A stretch of 64,000 nt of DNA from Psychroflexus sp. MES1-P1E (GCF_002836055.1 NZ_PJBS01000348.1:1-64000); one strand, 5' to 3'. Counted from the first letter of the stretch, positions 46,589 through 57,096 are shown. Numbers and translations are program-made. The notes: generated by a model from the letters alone, not told the origin.

Positions 46589-49500
46589 TTAGACTTTAGC
46601 TACTTCTTTTTGTTCAAAGGGTTGAAGCAAGCCTATAGCTTTATCGACAGTTTTAACGTGTTCAAACGTAAGCAGCAGACGCAAGCCATTTCTAGTTTGC
46701 TTTTCCTTCATCTGGCATTGGCGTGGATGCGAGTGTACATAGTGAAGGACACTTCTGAAGCGCCTGGAATTATAAAATTCTGAATCTTGATTAGAGAGGA
46801 AATAACCTATCATTTTACCTTTTTTCAAAATTAATTTTTCAAGTCCAATATTGGCTGCAATCCATTTTAATCTTACACTGTTGATTAAATCTCGAGCTTC
46901 TTTTGGCAAATCTCCAAACCGATCCATCAATTCATTTTCAAAATTGGCAAGCCCATCTTCATCTTGAATAGAATTTAATTTGGTGTATAAATTCAAGCGT
47001 TCTTTTATGCTATTGATATAGTTATCTGGGAATAAAATCTCAAAGTCAGTATCGATCTGAGCGTCCTTCACAAACACCTGATCCTCTTCTACGTTTTCTT
47101 CTTCGTATACAGATTTGAACTCATTATCTTTTAATTCTTGAATGGCCTCGTTCAATATTTTCTGATACGTATCAAAACCAATATCCGAAATAAATCCACT
47201 TTGCTCACCTCCTAGCAAATCTCCTGCTCCACGGATTTCTAAATCTTTCATAGCGATATTGATGCCGCTCCCCAAATCAGAAAACTGTTCTAACGCTGAA
47301 AGTCGCTTTTTAGCATCGTCGGTCATCATCGTTAGGGGTGGAGTGATAAGATAACAAAAAGCTTTTTTATTGCTTCTTCCCACACGCCCACGCATTTGGT
47401 GTAAATCTGACATGCCGAAATTATTAGCACTATTAATAAAAATAGTATTGGCGTTGGTAACGTCTAGACCGCTTTCTATAATTGTAGTTGAGACAAGCAC
47501 ATCAAACTCGTTGTTCATGAACTGCAACATCAGGTTTTCGAGTTTCTTTCCTTCCATTTGTCCATGTCCAATGCCAATTTTAGCATCAGGAACCAACCGT
47601 TGGATGAGTCCAGCAACTTCATTTATGTTTTCAATACGATTATTGATAAAAAAGACTTGCCCACCCCTTTCGATTTCATAGGACACGGCATCTCGGATCT
47701 GGTCTTCAGAAAATCGAATGACATGGGTTTCTATAGGATAGCGGTTTGGAGGAGGGGTTTTGATGGTCGATAAATCTCTGGCAGCCATCAGGCTAAACTG
47801 AAGGGTTCTTGGTATAGGAGTAGCTGTAAGGGTAAGAGTATCTACATTAGCCTTAATAGTTTTCAATTTATCTTTTACGGTCACCCCAAATTTTTGCTCC
47901 TCATCAATGATGAGAAGTCCCAAATTTTTGAACTTTACAGCTTTACTAACGAGTTGGTGAGTACCTATTACAATGTCCACACTACCGTCTTCGAGGCCTT
48001 CCAAAACAGATTTACGCTCTTTAGTAGTTCTAAAGCGGTTGAGGTAATCTACAGTGACTGGAAATTCTGATAATCGCTCAGTAAATGTTTTATGATGCTG
48101 AAAGGCTAAAATTGTAGTGGGAACCAAAACAGCAACTTGCTTACCATTATCTACAGCCTTAAAAGCTGCACGGATAGCGATTTCTGTTTTTCCAAAACCT
48201 ACATCCCCACAGACTAAGCGATCCATGGGTTGTTCTTTTTCCATGTCGCTCTTTACATCTTGTGTAGCTATGCCTTGATCTGGCGTATCTTCATAGATAA
48301 AAGAGGCTTCCAGTTCATGTTGTAAATGAGAATCTGGTCCATATTGAAATCCCTTTTCCAACTTTCGTTTGGCATATAATTTTATAAGGTCAAAGGCTAC
48401 TTTCTTTACTCTAGCTTTGGTCTTATTCTTAAGACTTTTCCAAGCTTTACTTCCTAATTTGTAGACTTGAGGGGCCTTACCATCCTTCCCGTTAAATTTT
48501 GAAATTTTGTGTAAAGAATGAATGCTTAAATAGAGAATATCTCGGTCTCCATAAAACAACTTTACAGCTTCTTGGAATTTCCCCTCGACGTCTATTTTCT
48601 GTAACCCACCAAATTTTCCAATTCCATGGTCTATATGAGTCACATAATCCCCAATTTCTAAACTGGTTAATTCTTTTAAGGTAATAGCCTGCTTCTTGGC
48701 ATAGCCGTTTTTTAGATGAAATTTATGATACCGGTCGAAGATTTGGTGGTCTGTATAACATACCAATTTATTGGTTTCATCTATAAAGCCTTCGTGCATG
48801 GAAAGCACCAAGGTTATATAATGGACGTCATCGTCTTGGTCTTCAAAAATATCTTTAAAACGTTTGGCCTGTTGTTCACTAGTGCAAAGAATATAATTCT
48901 CGTAGCCTTTATGGTGCTTGCTATTCAAATCCTCTATAAGCAGATCAAACTTCTTATTGAAGGAGGGTTGAGGGCTCGTAGGGTAGATAAAGGTTTGATT
49001 GGGTTTTAAAAAAGCTTGTGTTCCAAATTCAACACTTGTAAACTCAAGTAACTGTTTTTTGAGCAGCTCGCCTTTAGAAAATAATTCATTAGGCTCACTG
49101 TGTTTTATATCTGTAGAGAGTTTAGAAAAAGCCTTTTCAGCTTTTGAAAATAAATCATCAATCGTTTGCGACAGGACGTCTACATTTTTGATAAAGACCA
49201 CCGTGTTATGACTGATATATTCCAAGAAGGTTTGGCGGACTTCATCTAGCTGCTTTTTCTCAACATTGGGCATGATGTCGATTCTCTTCTTTTGCTTGGT
49301 GGATAATTGGGTTTCCACATCAAATGCTCGTATGCTATCGATTTCATCCCCAAAAAACTCTATTCTATAAGGTTCATCATTACTGAATGAAAACACATCT
49401 ATAATGCCTCCTCTTACAGAAAATTCTCCAGGTTCTGTTACAAAATCAACACGTTTAAAATTGTAGTCAAATAGAACTTCATTAACAAAGTCAATCGATA

Positions 49501-49954
49501 GCTCATCTTTGAGATTTATTTTCAAAACCGTGCGATCCAGTTCTTTTTTGGTGACTACTTTTTCAAAGATAGCCTCTGGATAAGTTACTATAATGGATGA
49601 TTTCTTTCTAGAATTGATTCGGTTAAGAACTTCAGACCTCAGCAGGATATTTGCATTATCGGTTTCCTCAATTTGGTAAGGTCGTCTATAACTTCCAGGG
49701 TAGAAAAGAACGTTTTTTTCATCGACGAGCTGCTCGAGATCGTTAAGATGGTATGCGGCTTCTTCTTTGTCGTTAAAGACCAACAAAAAAGGACGCTCAG
49801 ACTTCAAAAAACTTTCGGCTTGCACAAAAGAGACCGCAGAACCTATTAAACCTTTGATGAAAATCTGTTTCTTTTCTCCGGACAAAAGAGTTTCACTTAA
49901 CTCTTTGATTATTGGACTTTTGGAAAAGTGTTTTTTAATTTCAGCTTTTGTCAT
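46589..49954 (-). CDS. mfd: Transcription-repair coupling factor
   Basis: Mfd removes RNA polymerase stalled at DNA lesions and recruits UvrA. The 1,121 residues show an N-terminal UvrB-like part (~20-320; EPGEFSVRGGIIDVF), the RNA-polymerase-interacting domain (EIGDYVTHIDHGIGKFGGL, ~430-450), and the RecG-like motor with Walker A GDVGFGKTEIA, the DEEQ box (LLIIDEEQKFGV), LTATPIPRTLQ and the TRG region MRGRVGRSNKKAFCYL. The C-terminal regulatory domain D7 follows. The gene is convergent with rfbD and has an exact -7 box just upstream. Confidence 0.96.
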   Translation of the reverse strand: MTKAEIKKHFSKSPIIKELSETLLSGEKKQIFIKGLIGSAVSFVQAESFLKSERPFLLVFNDKEEAAYHLNDLEQLVDEKNVLFYPGSYRRPYQIEETDNANILLRSEVLNRINSRKKSSIIVTYPEAIFEKVVTKKELDRTVLKINLKDELSIDFVNEVLFDYNFKRVDFVTEPGEFSVRGGIIDVFSFSNDEPYRIEFFGDEIDSIRAFDVETQLSTKQKKRIDIMPNVEKKQLDEVRQTFLEYISHNTVVFIKNVDVLSQTIDDLFSKAEKAFSKLSTDIKHSEPNELFSKGELLKKQLLEFTSVEFGTQAFLKPNQTFIYPTSPQPSFNKKFDLLIEDLNSKHHKGYENYILCTSEQQAKRFKDIFEDQDDDVHYITLVLSMHEGFIDETNKLVCYTDHQIFDRYHKFHLKNGYAKKQAITLKELTSLEIGDYVTHIDHGIGKFGGLQKIDVEGKFQEAVKLFYGDRDILYLSIHSLHKISKFNGKDGKAPQVYKLGSKAWKSLKNKTKARVKKVAFDLIKLYAKRKLEKGFQYGPDSHLQHELEASFIYEDTPDQGIATQDVKSDMEKEQPMDRLVCGDVGFGKTEIAIRAAFKAVDNGKQVAVLVPTTILAFQHHKTFTERLSEFPVTVDYLNRFRTTKERKSVLEGLEDGSVDIVIGTHQLVSKAVKFKNLGLLIIDEEQKFGVTVKDKLKTIKANVDTLTLTATPIPRTLQFSLMAARDLSTIKTPPPNRYPIETHVIRFSEDQIRDAVSYEIERGGQVFFINNRIENINEVAGLIQRLVPDAKIGIGHGQMEGKKLENLMLQFMNNEFDVLVSTTIIESGLDVTNANTIFINSANNFGMSDLHQMRGRVGRSNKKAFCYLITPPLTMMTDDAKKRLSALEQFSDLGSGINIAMKDLEIRGAGDLLGGEQSGFISDIGFDTYQKILNEAIQELKDNEFKSVYEEENVEEDQVFVKDAQIDTDFEILFPDNYINSIKERLNLYTKLNSIQDEDGLANFENELMDRFGDLPKEARDLINSVRLKWIAANIGLEKLILKKGKMIGYFLSNQDSEFYNSRRFRSVLHYVHSHPRQCQMKEKQTRNGLRLLLTFEHVKTVDKAIGLLQPFEQKEVAKV

Positions 49955-49960
49955 ACGTCA

Positions 49961-49968
49961 CAAAGGTA
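49961..49968 (-). promoter_or_regulatory. Promoter -7 box of mfd
   Basis: TACCTTTG on the minus strand fits TAnnTTTG and ends 6 bp before the ATG, predicting a near-leaderless mRNA. Confidence 0.5.
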
Positions 49969-50016
49969 ATAGAAAAACTTAAATTTATAAGTCCTAGAGC
50001 TATGAGAGGTAGCTTT

Positions 50017-50193
50017 TTAAGCTTCTTTTTTGTTTTGTTTTTTATCGTAGAAATTTCTTCTAAAGTTTCTGTTTTTTCGGCCGTAGTGTTTCTTTTTGTT
50101 TTTCTTATTGTTTAAGAACACCGCTAAAAATAGAATTGCCAAAATCACAATGACTATGATAAATTGTAAGTCTGGTGAAAATTGCTCGAGCAT
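50017..50193 (-). CDS. Small basic membrane protein (58 residues)
   Basis: A clear short frame starts at the ATG at 50193 and ends TAA at 50017-50019. It has one N-terminal hydrophobic helix (FIIVIVILAILFLAVFL) followed by a tail almost entirely of Lys, Asn, Arg and Tyr (NNKKNKKKHYGRKNRNF). The composition and position between mfd and a methyltransferase gene support a real small protein. It may bind nucleic acid or the membrane surface, but no family is recognised. Confidence 0.6.
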   Translation of the reverse strand: MLEQFSPDLQFIIVIVILAILFLAVFLNNKKNKKKHYGRKNRNFRRNFYDKKQNKKEA

Positions 50194-50239
50194 GATTCAA
50201 ATTTTAATAAAGTTAATGAGTTTTAAATTGATTTTAAAA

Positions 50240-51040
50240 TCAAACACGGATTACAAAATCTTGTTTGACTTGTTCCTGTCTAAAAAATACAAGCCCCCAC
50301 TGAAAGGTATCGATGGTGACTTTTACGTCCTTATGAACTTTTATCTGCTCCCAGGCTACTTCCATAGAAGGTGACAAATGAATGTCATCGAAAATAAAAA
50401 GGCTATCGTTGTGTTTATGGGCTAATAGGCGTTCAAAATAGTTCAAGGTGATCTTGCCATCGTGATGTGCGTCTATAAAAACCAAATCAAACTTATTTTT
50501 TGAATTTGCCTGTTCAAGATTCTCGCTAGAGCCAAAGCCTGACAGATACTCAGAAAATGAAGAAGATATTGCAGAAATATTTTCAAGGCCTTCACTTTTA
50601 AAAAGTTGCCTTGCAAAAGAAGAAGTTTCTCGACAGGCCTCTACTGTTGTCAAACTGGTTTTTCCATTTCCTGCAATACTGAAACTCCCAAGTCCAATAG
50701 AAGTCCCCAGTTCTAGTGCTTTTTCTATAGAAAGATAATCGACAAGGCGGATCATTAGTCGAGCTCGCTTCTTTGTTATCGAAACCTGTTCAGCAATTTT
50801 AGAGACAGGTCTCCTATTCCTCTCGAAAACTTTTGATTTCGCCCCAAAATCTTCAACTTCAAGAATCTCTTTGGATTCTAAACTTTTTCTTTGTGCATTG
50901 GACCAAATCCCATAGGCTTTAAAATAGTGCTTATTATAAAAGCACTGAGTGATTAATTTATAAACAAAGGGAGAATGTATGCCATGTTGGTTTTTGGAAT
51001 GCCACAAAAATTTTAAATACGCCTTTATTTTGAACCACAT
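50240..51040 (-). CDS. Class I SAM-dependent methyltransferase (O-methyltransferase-like)
   Basis: The 266-residue cytoplasmic protein has SAM motif I ALELGTSIGLGSFSIAG (~residues 109-125), the acidic post-I TTVEACRE and the motif FDLVFIDAHHDGKITLNYFERLL. The last resembles the metal-binding DAxK/H region of catechol-type O-methyltransferases. An N-terminal ~90 residue helical section (FLWHSKNQHGIHSPFVYKL) is typical of a Bacteroidota subgroup. The substrate is unknown. It is upstream of the small membrane protein gene on the same strand (46 bp). Confidence 0.8.
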   Translation of the reverse strand: MWFKIKAYLKFLWHSKNQHGIHSPFVYKLITQCFYNKHYFKAYGIWSNAQRKSLESKEILEVEDFGAKSKVFERNRRPVSKIAEQVSITKKRARLMIRLVDYLSIEKALELGTSIGLGSFSIAGNGKTSLTTVEACRETSSFARQLFKSEGLENISAISSSFSEYLSGFGSSENLEQANSKNKFDLVFIDAHHDGKITLNYFERLLAHKHNDSLFIFDDIHLSPSMEVAWEQIKVHKDVKVTIDTFQWGLVFFRQEQVKQDFVIRV

Positions 51041-51128
51041 GATTTACAACTTTCCTTATATCGTATTCAGTTCTTATAGATTACCAAAATTAAGTTCAAA
51101 CCAGAGTAAGATTAATTAAAAGACTTTT

Positions 51129-53033
51129 CTATCCCTCAATTTTCATAGATAATTCAAACCACTGTTCTGTTTTTGATTCCAGCTCTTTTTGGATGTCCTG
51201 TAACTCGATCGTTTTATCTTTAACCTCCTTCGCGTTCAACTCTCTAAGGAAATCAGCTTCGAGCTTTTCTTTTCTGTTCTCTAGAGAATGAATTCCCTTT
51301 TCCAGTTTTTTATAAAGCTTTTGCTCATTAAAGCTAAGGCTGCTTTTTTGGTCTGAAACAGGTTTTGGTTTACTTGGAGATTCCGAAGAACTTTGGCTGC
51401 TCTCCTCGTATTTAGCTTCAAGTTCCAAGGCCTTTATATCCCTGTAGTCAGAATAATTTCCAGTGAAATCAGTTACTTTTCCTTCACCAAAGACAAATAA
51501 ATGATCCACTATTTTATCCATAAAATACCTGTCGTGACTCACCACAATTAAGCATCCAGGGAAGTCTAAAAGGAAGTTTTCGAGAACATTTAAGGTCACA
51601 ATGTCTAAGTCATTAGTAGGTTCATCCAAAATTAAAAAATTAGGATTTTGAATCAATACCGTACATAAGTATAAGCGTTTTTTTTCTCCACCGCTTAGCT
51701 TCTCTACAAAATCATATTGTTTTTTACGATCAAATAAAAACTTTTCTAAAAGTTGCTGAGCAGAAATTTGTCGCCCCTTATTAAGAGGGATATAGTCGCC
51801 ATAATCTCTTATCACTTCTATTACTTTTTGACCTTCTTTAGCCTTAATACCATCTTGAGTGTAATAACCGATTTTTAAAGTTTCTCCATGGATAACTTTA
51901 CCCTGATCTGGGGCTAACTTACCTGTCAAGACGTTCAAAAATGTAGATTTACCAGTACCGTTTTTACCAATAACGCCTATTCGCTCATTTTTCTTGAAGA
52001 TGTAATCAAAATCTTCAAAAAGAAACTTGTCTTCAAAGCCTTTAGACACGTGATGCATTTCTAGAACCTTAGATCCCAAACGTTCCATATTAATCTCCAA
52101 CTCTACCTTGTGGTCGTTTCTACGTTTGCCAGCTCGATCTTTTATTTCCCCAAAACTTTCGATTCTAGATTTGGATTTGGTCGTTCTAGCCTTAGGCTGT
52201 CTTCTCATCCAGTCCAACTCTTTTTTATAGAGCTGTTTTGCTTTTGCTGTTGTGGTTTGCTCTACTTCAATACGTTCAGCACGTTTCTCTATATAATAAC
52301 TGTAGTTGCCTTTATAGCTATATAGAGTTTTGTCCTCTAGTTCCAAAATATAGTTACAAACACGGTCTAGAAAATACCTATCGTGGGTAACCATAAATAA
52401 AGTAAGGTTTTCGGTCTTTAGAAATTCCTCGAGCCATTCTATCATTTCCAAGTCCAAGTGGTTGGTTGGCTCATCAAGAATAAGCAGGTCTGGTTTGTCC
52501 AATAACAAATTGGCTAGGGCCAAACGCTTTTTTTGACCTCCAGAGAGGTCTCCTACTTTCTTAGAGAGGTCATCTAACTTCAGTTTGGTAAGGATTTGTC
52601 GGTAAGTCGTTTCAAAATCCCAAGCTTGCTTGGCTTCCATTTGGTCGAAAGCGCTTTGATAAGCATCTGCGTCTTCAGGATTTTGTAGAGCCTTTTCATA
52701 AGCACTGATGATTCTCAAAACCTCATTATCAGAGGTAAGTATAGTTTCCTCAACAGTCAATTTTGGGTCAAGGTCAGGTTCTTGAGGAAGAACCCCGACT
52801 TTAACACCTTTTCTATAGACCACCTGTCCATTATCTGGGACTCCTATTCCAGAAACAATATCTAGTAAAGTAGTTTTACCGGTTCCATTTTTGGCAATAA
52901 GAGCGATTTTTTGGCCTTGGCTGATGCCAAAAGACAAGTTTTCAAACAATACAAGTAAGCCGTATGACTTAGAAATTTCTTCAACTGATAAGTAATTCAA
53001 TGCTAAATTTTTTGCAAAAGTACTCAAGTCCAT
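51129..53033 (-). CDS. ABC-F family ATP-binding protein (Uup-like)
   Basis: The 634-residue protein has two complete ATPase domains without membrane helices: Walker A IAKNGTGKTT and IGKNGTGKST, signatures LSGGQKKRLALANLL and LSGGEKKRLYL, and Walker B LLILDEPTNHLD and FLILDEPTNDLD. A C-terminal charged coiled coil (~560-634) follows a Ser/Pro/Lys-rich linker, as in Uup. ABC-F proteins act on ribosomes or on branched DNA intermediates, not in transport. The first ~12 residues (MDLSTFAKNLAL) are not part of the conserved start NYLSVEEISKSYG, so the true start may be slightly inside. Confidence 0.88.
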   Translation of the reverse strand: MDLSTFAKNLALNYLSVEEISKSYGLLVLFENLSFGISQGQKIALIAKNGTGKTTLLDIVSGIGVPDNGQVVYRKGVKVGVLPQEPDLDPKLTVEETILTSDNEVLRIISAYEKALQNPEDADAYQSAFDQMEAKQAWDFETTYRQILTKLKLDDLSKKVGDLSGGQKKRLALANLLLDKPDLLILDEPTNHLDLEMIEWLEEFLKTENLTLFMVTHDRYFLDRVCNYILELEDKTLYSYKGNYSYYIEKRAERIEVEQTTTAKAKQLYKKELDWMRRQPKARTTKSKSRIESFGEIKDRAGKRRNDHKVELEINMERLGSKVLEMHHVSKGFEDKFLFEDFDYIFKKNERIGVIGKNGTGKSTFLNVLTGKLAPDQGKVIHGETLKIGYYTQDGIKAKEGQKVIEVIRDYGDYIPLNKGRQISAQQLLEKFLFDRKKQYDFVEKLSGGEKKRLYLCTVLIQNPNFLILDEPTNDLDIVTLNVLENFLLDFPGCLIVVSHDRYFMDKIVDHLFVFGEGKVTDFTGNYSDYRDIKALELEAKYEESSQSSSESPSKPKPVSDQKSSLSFNEQKLYKKLEKGIHSLENRKEKLEADFLRELNAKEVKDKTIELQDIQKELESKTEQWFELSMKIEG

Positions 53034-53118
53034 TTGAAATAGCTAATTCTTTAGCTTATAGAACTTTGAATTGCTCCTAATAATTTCCAAAACAAGGAGA
53101 TCCCTTCCTTCAAAAGTA

Positions 53119-53126
53119 TACTTTTG
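53119..53126 (+). promoter_or_regulatory. Promoter -7 box of asd
   Basis: TACTTTTG fits TAnnTTTG and lies 30 bp before the ATG at 53157. An in-frame TTG at 53124 falls within this box, which argues for the downstream ATG as the real start. Confidence 0.55.
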
Positions 53127-53156
53127 CTGCTTTATAAATTACTTAAACACAAACAA

Positions 53157-54149
53157 ATGAAAGTAGCTGTCGTCGGCGCTACCGGTATGGTAGGCCAAGT
53201 GGTACTCCAGATTTTAGCGGAGCGTAATTTTCCTTTAACTGAATTAATTCCAGTGGCTTCAGAAAAGTCAGTCGGAAAAAAAATCATGTACAAAGAAAAA
53301 TCTTACACCGTTGTAGGCCTTCAAGACGCAGTGAACCGAAAACCAGAGATTGCTTTGTTTTCTGCTGGTGGTGAAACCTCACAAGAGTGGGCTCCAAAAT
53401 TTGCAGAGGTGGGTACAACCGTTATTGATAATTCTTCCGCTTGGCGAATGGATCCTACCAAGAAGCTAGTAGTTCCAGAAATAAACGCTTCAGAAATTAC
53501 AGAGGAAGACTTGATTATCGCTAACCCCAACTGTTCTACAATCCAGTTAGTGATGGCTTTACAGCCCTTGCACAAAGCCTATCAAATAGATCGTGTAATT
53601 ATTTCTACTTACCAATCTATTACAGGTACTGGGATAAAAGCAGTGCGACAATTGGAGAATGAATATGCAGGTAAAGCTGGTGAGATGGCCTATCCTTATC
53701 CTATTCATAAAAATGCAATTCCACATTGTGACGTTTTTTTAGACAACGACTATACCAAAGAAGAAATGAAGTTGACTAACGAAACCAAAAAAATCCTGTC
53801 GGATGATAGCATCAAAGTAGCTGCTACAGCAGTTAGAATCCCTGTGGTTGGCGGTCATTCAGAATCGGTTAACATCGAATTTAAAAAAGCTTTTGAAGTT
53901 ATTGATATCAGAAAGCTTTTAAGTGAAACCGGTGGGATTACCCTTCAAGACAACCCGCAGGTGAATACATATCCAATGCCTATCTATGCTGAAGGCAAAA
54001 ACGATGTCTTTGTTGGTAGGATACGAAGAGACTTCACGCGCGACAATGCTTTAAATCTTTGGATCGTTTCAGATAACCTTAGAAAAGGAGCAGCGACCAA
54101 TGCGATACAAATCGCTGAGTACCTTTTAGAAAAGCGCTTCAAAGTATAA
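53157..54149 (+). CDS. asd: Aspartate-semialdehyde dehydrogenase
   Basis: Asd reduces aspartyl phosphate to aspartate semialdehyde in the lysine, threonine, methionine and diaminopimelate branch. Counted from the ATG at 53157 (330 residues), the NADP motif VVGATGMVGQVV is at 5-16, the acyl-enzyme Cys126 is in ANPNCSTIQLV, and the catalytic His (~239) is in VVGGHSESV. Other family blocks are SAGGETSQEWAP and STYQSITGTG. The longer reading from a TTG at 53124 is rejected because it overlaps the promoter. A strong hairpin follows at 54169. Confidence 0.94.
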   Translation: MKVAVVGATGMVGQVVLQILAERNFPLTELIPVASEKSVGKKIMYKEKSYTVVGLQDAVNRKPEIALFSAGGETSQEWAPKFAEVGTTVIDNSSAWRMDPTKKLVVPEINASEITEEDLIIANPNCSTIQLVMALQPLHKAYQIDRVIISTYQSITGTGIKAVRQLENEYAGKAGEMAYPYPIHKNAIPHCDVFLDNDYTKEEMKLTNETKKILSDDSIKVAATAVRIPVVGGHSESVNIEFKKAFEVIDIRKLLSETGGITLQDNPQVNTYPMPIYAEGKNDVFVGRIRRDFTRDNALNLWIVSDNLRKGAATNAIQIAEYLLEKRFKV

Positions 54150-54168
54150 GATTTAAGACGATAATGAC

Positions 54169-54205
54169 CACAAGGGCTTTTCTTTTTTTTGGAAAAGCCT
54201 TTGTG
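54169..54205 (+). terminator. Hairpin terminator after asd
   Basis: CACAAGGGCTTTTC pairs with GGAAAAGCCTTTGTG around an eight-T loop, a long stem. Only a short T-rich tail follows. Confidence 0.55.
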
Positions 54206-54332
54206 TTATACTCCAGCTTTTAAGTTTGATATCAAAAAACATCAAAGCTGGCTGCATTAAATTCAGAGTAAATAAAAGCGCTAAAAAGCATATGATTTTG
54301 TTTGATTATATTTACGACAAAATCATTTTTCT

Positions 54333-56462
54333 ATGAAACAAATAGTATTACCTCTTGCAGCTTTATGTCTCTTGGCATCTTGCAATGAAGGTGAAAAAAA
54401 TCAAGCAAATTTGACATATCCAGAAACAAAACAAGTCGATACGGTGGACGCGTATTTTGATACTGAAGTGAAAGATCCTTACCGTTGGTTGGAAGATGAC
54501 CGAAGCGCAGAAACTGAAGACTGGGTGAAAGCCCAAAATGACGTTACCTTCGATTATTTGGATAGCATTCCCTTCAGAAACAAGCTGAAAGAGCGTTTGT
54601 CTAAAGTGTGGAATTATGAAAAAATAGGCGCTCCTTTTGAGCGTGGTAAGTATACTTACTTTTCCAAAAATGATGGTTTACAAAACCAATATGTCTTTTA
54701 CCGCTATAAAAATGAGGACTCCATAGTAAATGCAGAGGTGTTTTTAGACCCGAATACCTTTAGCGACGATGGAACGACTTCACTCGCTGGAATGAGTTTT
54801 ACTGAAGATGGTGAAACTCTCGCCTATTCTATTTCTGAAGGTGGTAGCGATTGGAGAAAAATAATCGTCCTCGATACTGAAACTATGGATAGAAAAGAAG
54901 ATACGCTAGTGGACGTCAAGTTTAGTGGGGTGTCTTGGAAAGGAAATGAGGGCTTTTACTATTCTAGTTATGATAAGCCAGAAGGGAGCGAACTCTCTGC
55001 AAAAACAGATCAGCATAAATTGTATTTCCATACCATGGGAACCCCTCAGAGTGGAGATGAAGTTATTTTTGGAGCAACTGAAGCAGAAAAGCATAGGTAT
55101 GTTTCTGGAAATGTAACAGAGGACGATAGGTATTTGGTGATTTCTGCATCCAAATCTACTTCGGGTAATAAGTTGATGATTAAAGACTTGACCAATCCAG
55201 ATTCAGGTTTTATAGAGGTTGTCGATAATTACGATAACGATGTTTATGTGATTGAAAATGAAGATAGTAAATTATTTATGGTGACAGATAAAGACGCCCC
55301 CAATAAAAAGATTGTGACTGTGGAGGCAAGTGCACCTCAGCCTGAAAACTGGGAAGATTTTATTCCTGAAACGGAACATGTTTTGTCTCCTTCTACAGGT
55401 GCTGGATATTTCTTTGCAGAATATATGGTAGATGCGGTTTCTCAAGTAAAGCAATACAACTACGAAGGTGAATTACTGAGAGATATTGAATTACCAGGTG
55501 TAGGATCTGTTGGAGGTTTTGGTGGTAAAAAAGAAGCGAAAGACATTTACTTTTCTTTTACAAATTATACTACTCCAGGGACCATTTACAAGTTTGCTCC
55601 TGAAAATGGAACTTACGTGGTGTATCAAAAACCAGATATCGATTTTGATACGGAGGCCTACGAAAGTAAGCAAGTATTTTACACGTCCAAGGACGGGACT
55701 AAAATCCCAATGATCATCACTCATAAAAAGGGGATTGAATTGGATGGAACTCACCCAACGATGCTTTATGGATATGGAGGATTCAATATTTCATTAACGC
55801 CGTCTTTTAGTACTGCAAATACAGTATGGTTAGAAAATGGAGGTATTTACGCTGTGGCTAATTTACGAGGTGGAGGTGAATACGGAAAAGAATGGCACAA
55901 TGCAGGAATTAAAATGAAAAAGCAAAATGTCTTTGATGATTTTATTGCTGCTGCTGAATATCTTATTGCTGAAAACTATACGTCATCAAATAAATTGGCG
56001 ATTCGCGGAGGATCTAACGGAGGTCTTCTAGTAGGAGCCACAATGACTCAACGGCCAGACTTAATGAGAGTTGCTTTACCAGCGGTAGGCGTTCTGGATA
56101 TGTTACGTTATCATACTTTTACCTCAGGTGCTGGATGGGCTTATGATTATGGAACGTCTCAAGACAGTTCTGAAATGTTCGAATACCTAAAAGGCTATTC
56201 TCCATTACACAGCGTTAAAGACGGTACAGAATATCCAGCTACTCTAGTGACTACTGGAGACCATGATGATAGAGTAGTGCCAGCGCATAGTTTTAAGTTT
56301 GCTGCTGAATTACAAAGTAAACAAGCAGGAGACGCCCCTACTTTGATTCGAATAGAAACCGATGCTGGACACGGTGCGGGTAAACCAACTTCAAAAATTA
56401 TCCAAGAATACGCAGATATTTTTGCCTTTACCTTTTATAATATGGGCTACACTGAATTATAG
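54333..56462 (+). CDS. Prolyl oligopeptidase family (S9A) lipoprotein
   Basis: The 709-residue serine peptidase cuts short peptides after proline. It begins with a lipoprotein signal ([17 protein letters not shown], Cys17), so it is exported and membrane-anchored. Next come an N-terminal segment ([23 protein letters not shown]), a seven-bladed propeller (~80-430) and the hydrolase domain. The catalytic triad is Ser561 ([11 protein letters not shown]), an Asp in [11 protein letters not shown] (~645) and His in DAGHGAGKP (~681). The length is standard for S9A. It is monocistronic with a strong terminator. Periplasmic peptide use is likely. Confidence 0.92.
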   Translation: MKQIVLPLAALCLLASCNEGEKNQANLTYPETKQVDTVDAYFDTEVKDPYRWLEDDRSAETEDWVKAQNDVTFDYLDSIPFRNKLKERLSKVWNYEKIGAPFERGKYTYFSKNDGLQNQYVFYRYKNEDSIVNAEVFLDPNTFSDDGTTSLAGMSFTEDGETLAYSISEGGSDWRKIIVLDTETMDRKEDTLVDVKFSGVSWKGNEGFYYSSYDKPEGSELSAKTDQHKLYFHTMGTPQSGDEVIFGATEAEKHRYVSGNVTEDDRYLVISASKSTSGNKLMIKDLTNPDSGFIEVVDNYDNDVYVIENEDSKLFMVTDKDAPNKKIVTVEASAPQPENWEDFIPETEHVLSPSTGAGYFFAEYMVDAVSQVKQYNYEGELLRDIELPGVGSVGGFGGKKEAKDIYFSFTNYTTPGTIYKFAPENGTYVVYQKPDIDFDTEAYESKQVFYTSKDGTKIPMIITHKKGIELDGTHPTMLYGYGGFNISLTPSFSTANTVWLENGGIYAVANLRGGGEYGKEWHNAGIKMKKQNVFDDFIAAAEYLIAENYTSSNKLAIRGGSNGGLLVGATMTQRPDLMRVALPAVGVLDMLRYHTFTSGAGWAYDYGTSQDSSEMFEYLKGYSPLHSVKDGTEYPATLVTTGDHDDRVVPAHSFKFAAELQSKQAGDAPTLIRIETDAGHGAGKPTSKIIQEYADIFAFTFYNMGYTEL

Positions 56463-56487
56463 TTTCTATGGTGATTTTATTGATTAT

Positions 56488-56520
56488 AAAACCCCTGTTT
56501 TAATCAACAGGGGTTTTTTG
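56488..56520 (+). terminator. Rho-independent terminator of the prolyl oligopeptidase gene
   Basis: AAACCCCTGTT and AACAGGGGTTT form an 11-bp stem closed by TTAATC, followed by a T-run. Confidence 0.88.
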
Positions 56521-56620
56521 TATTTAAGAAGATTGTGTTGAACTGAGCGTTTCGATTCTTCGATAAACTCAGTAAAGGCTTGGTTAAGGTTTTTCAGCAT
56601 TTTCTCTAAACTAGTTTGTC

Positions 56621-56641
56621 ATGCTGAACTTGTTTCAGCAT
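56621..56641. repeat. REP-like palindrome
   Basis: ATGCTGAA-cttgt-TTCAGCAT is a perfect 8-bp dyad preceded by TGTC. It resembles the one at 22517-22537 (ATTCTGAA...TTCAGAAT). Confidence 0.55.
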
Positions 56642-56724
56642 CTAAACCTTAGATGAATCAAATCGCTTAGAAGGTCCTCGCATAGAAGATCCTAAAACAC
56701 GGCCTGTTTTCTGGCAAAGGCAGG

Positions 56725-56935
56725 TTAAAAAGTGACAAAGTTTGAATGTTGAAAGCTATAAAAACCTGTAACAGGTAGGTCTTGATAAAAGTCTTTAAAG
56801 TCTCTTAGATCAGCAAATAGAAATAATCGATAATGTTGATTAAACATCAAAACTTTATTTTCAACATTTTGAGTTTCACCGATGGAGAACTTATCAAATT
56901 GTTTGTTATGAATTATATAGAGGAAATGAAAAAAC
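56725..56935 (-). pseudogene. Orphan coding remnant, unknown
   Basis: The minus strand reads open for about 70 codons (HNKQFDKFSIGETQNVE, MFNQHYRLFLFADLRDF, LPVTGFYSFQHSNFVTF) to a TAA at 56725-56727. It has no ATG at its head and a TAG just upstream. The composition is protein-like, so it is probably the 3' end of a lost gene. No family is recognised. Confidence 0.35.
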
Positions 56936-57096
56936 TCAAACTATATTTAAGTCTCATTTTGACGATTCCTAGTTGTTCTAAAAATGATAGAATCTCTAGC
57001 TTTTTCTTCTAACTCCACTTCTTGTATTTTATATATCAAAGGTGTTATTTAAAATAGTACTCCGAACATATTCGGGGCTAAACGAGCACTGATCAA

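Noticed and set aside
39220-49954. Many 60-130 codon frames antisense to the rfb genes, mfd and others
   Set aside because: They lie fully inside well-supported genes on the other strand, with no homology or start context, and are chance shadows.
53124-53156. TTG start giving eleven extra residues to Asd
   Set aside because: It overlaps the promoter -7 box, and the family normally begins MKVAVVGATG.
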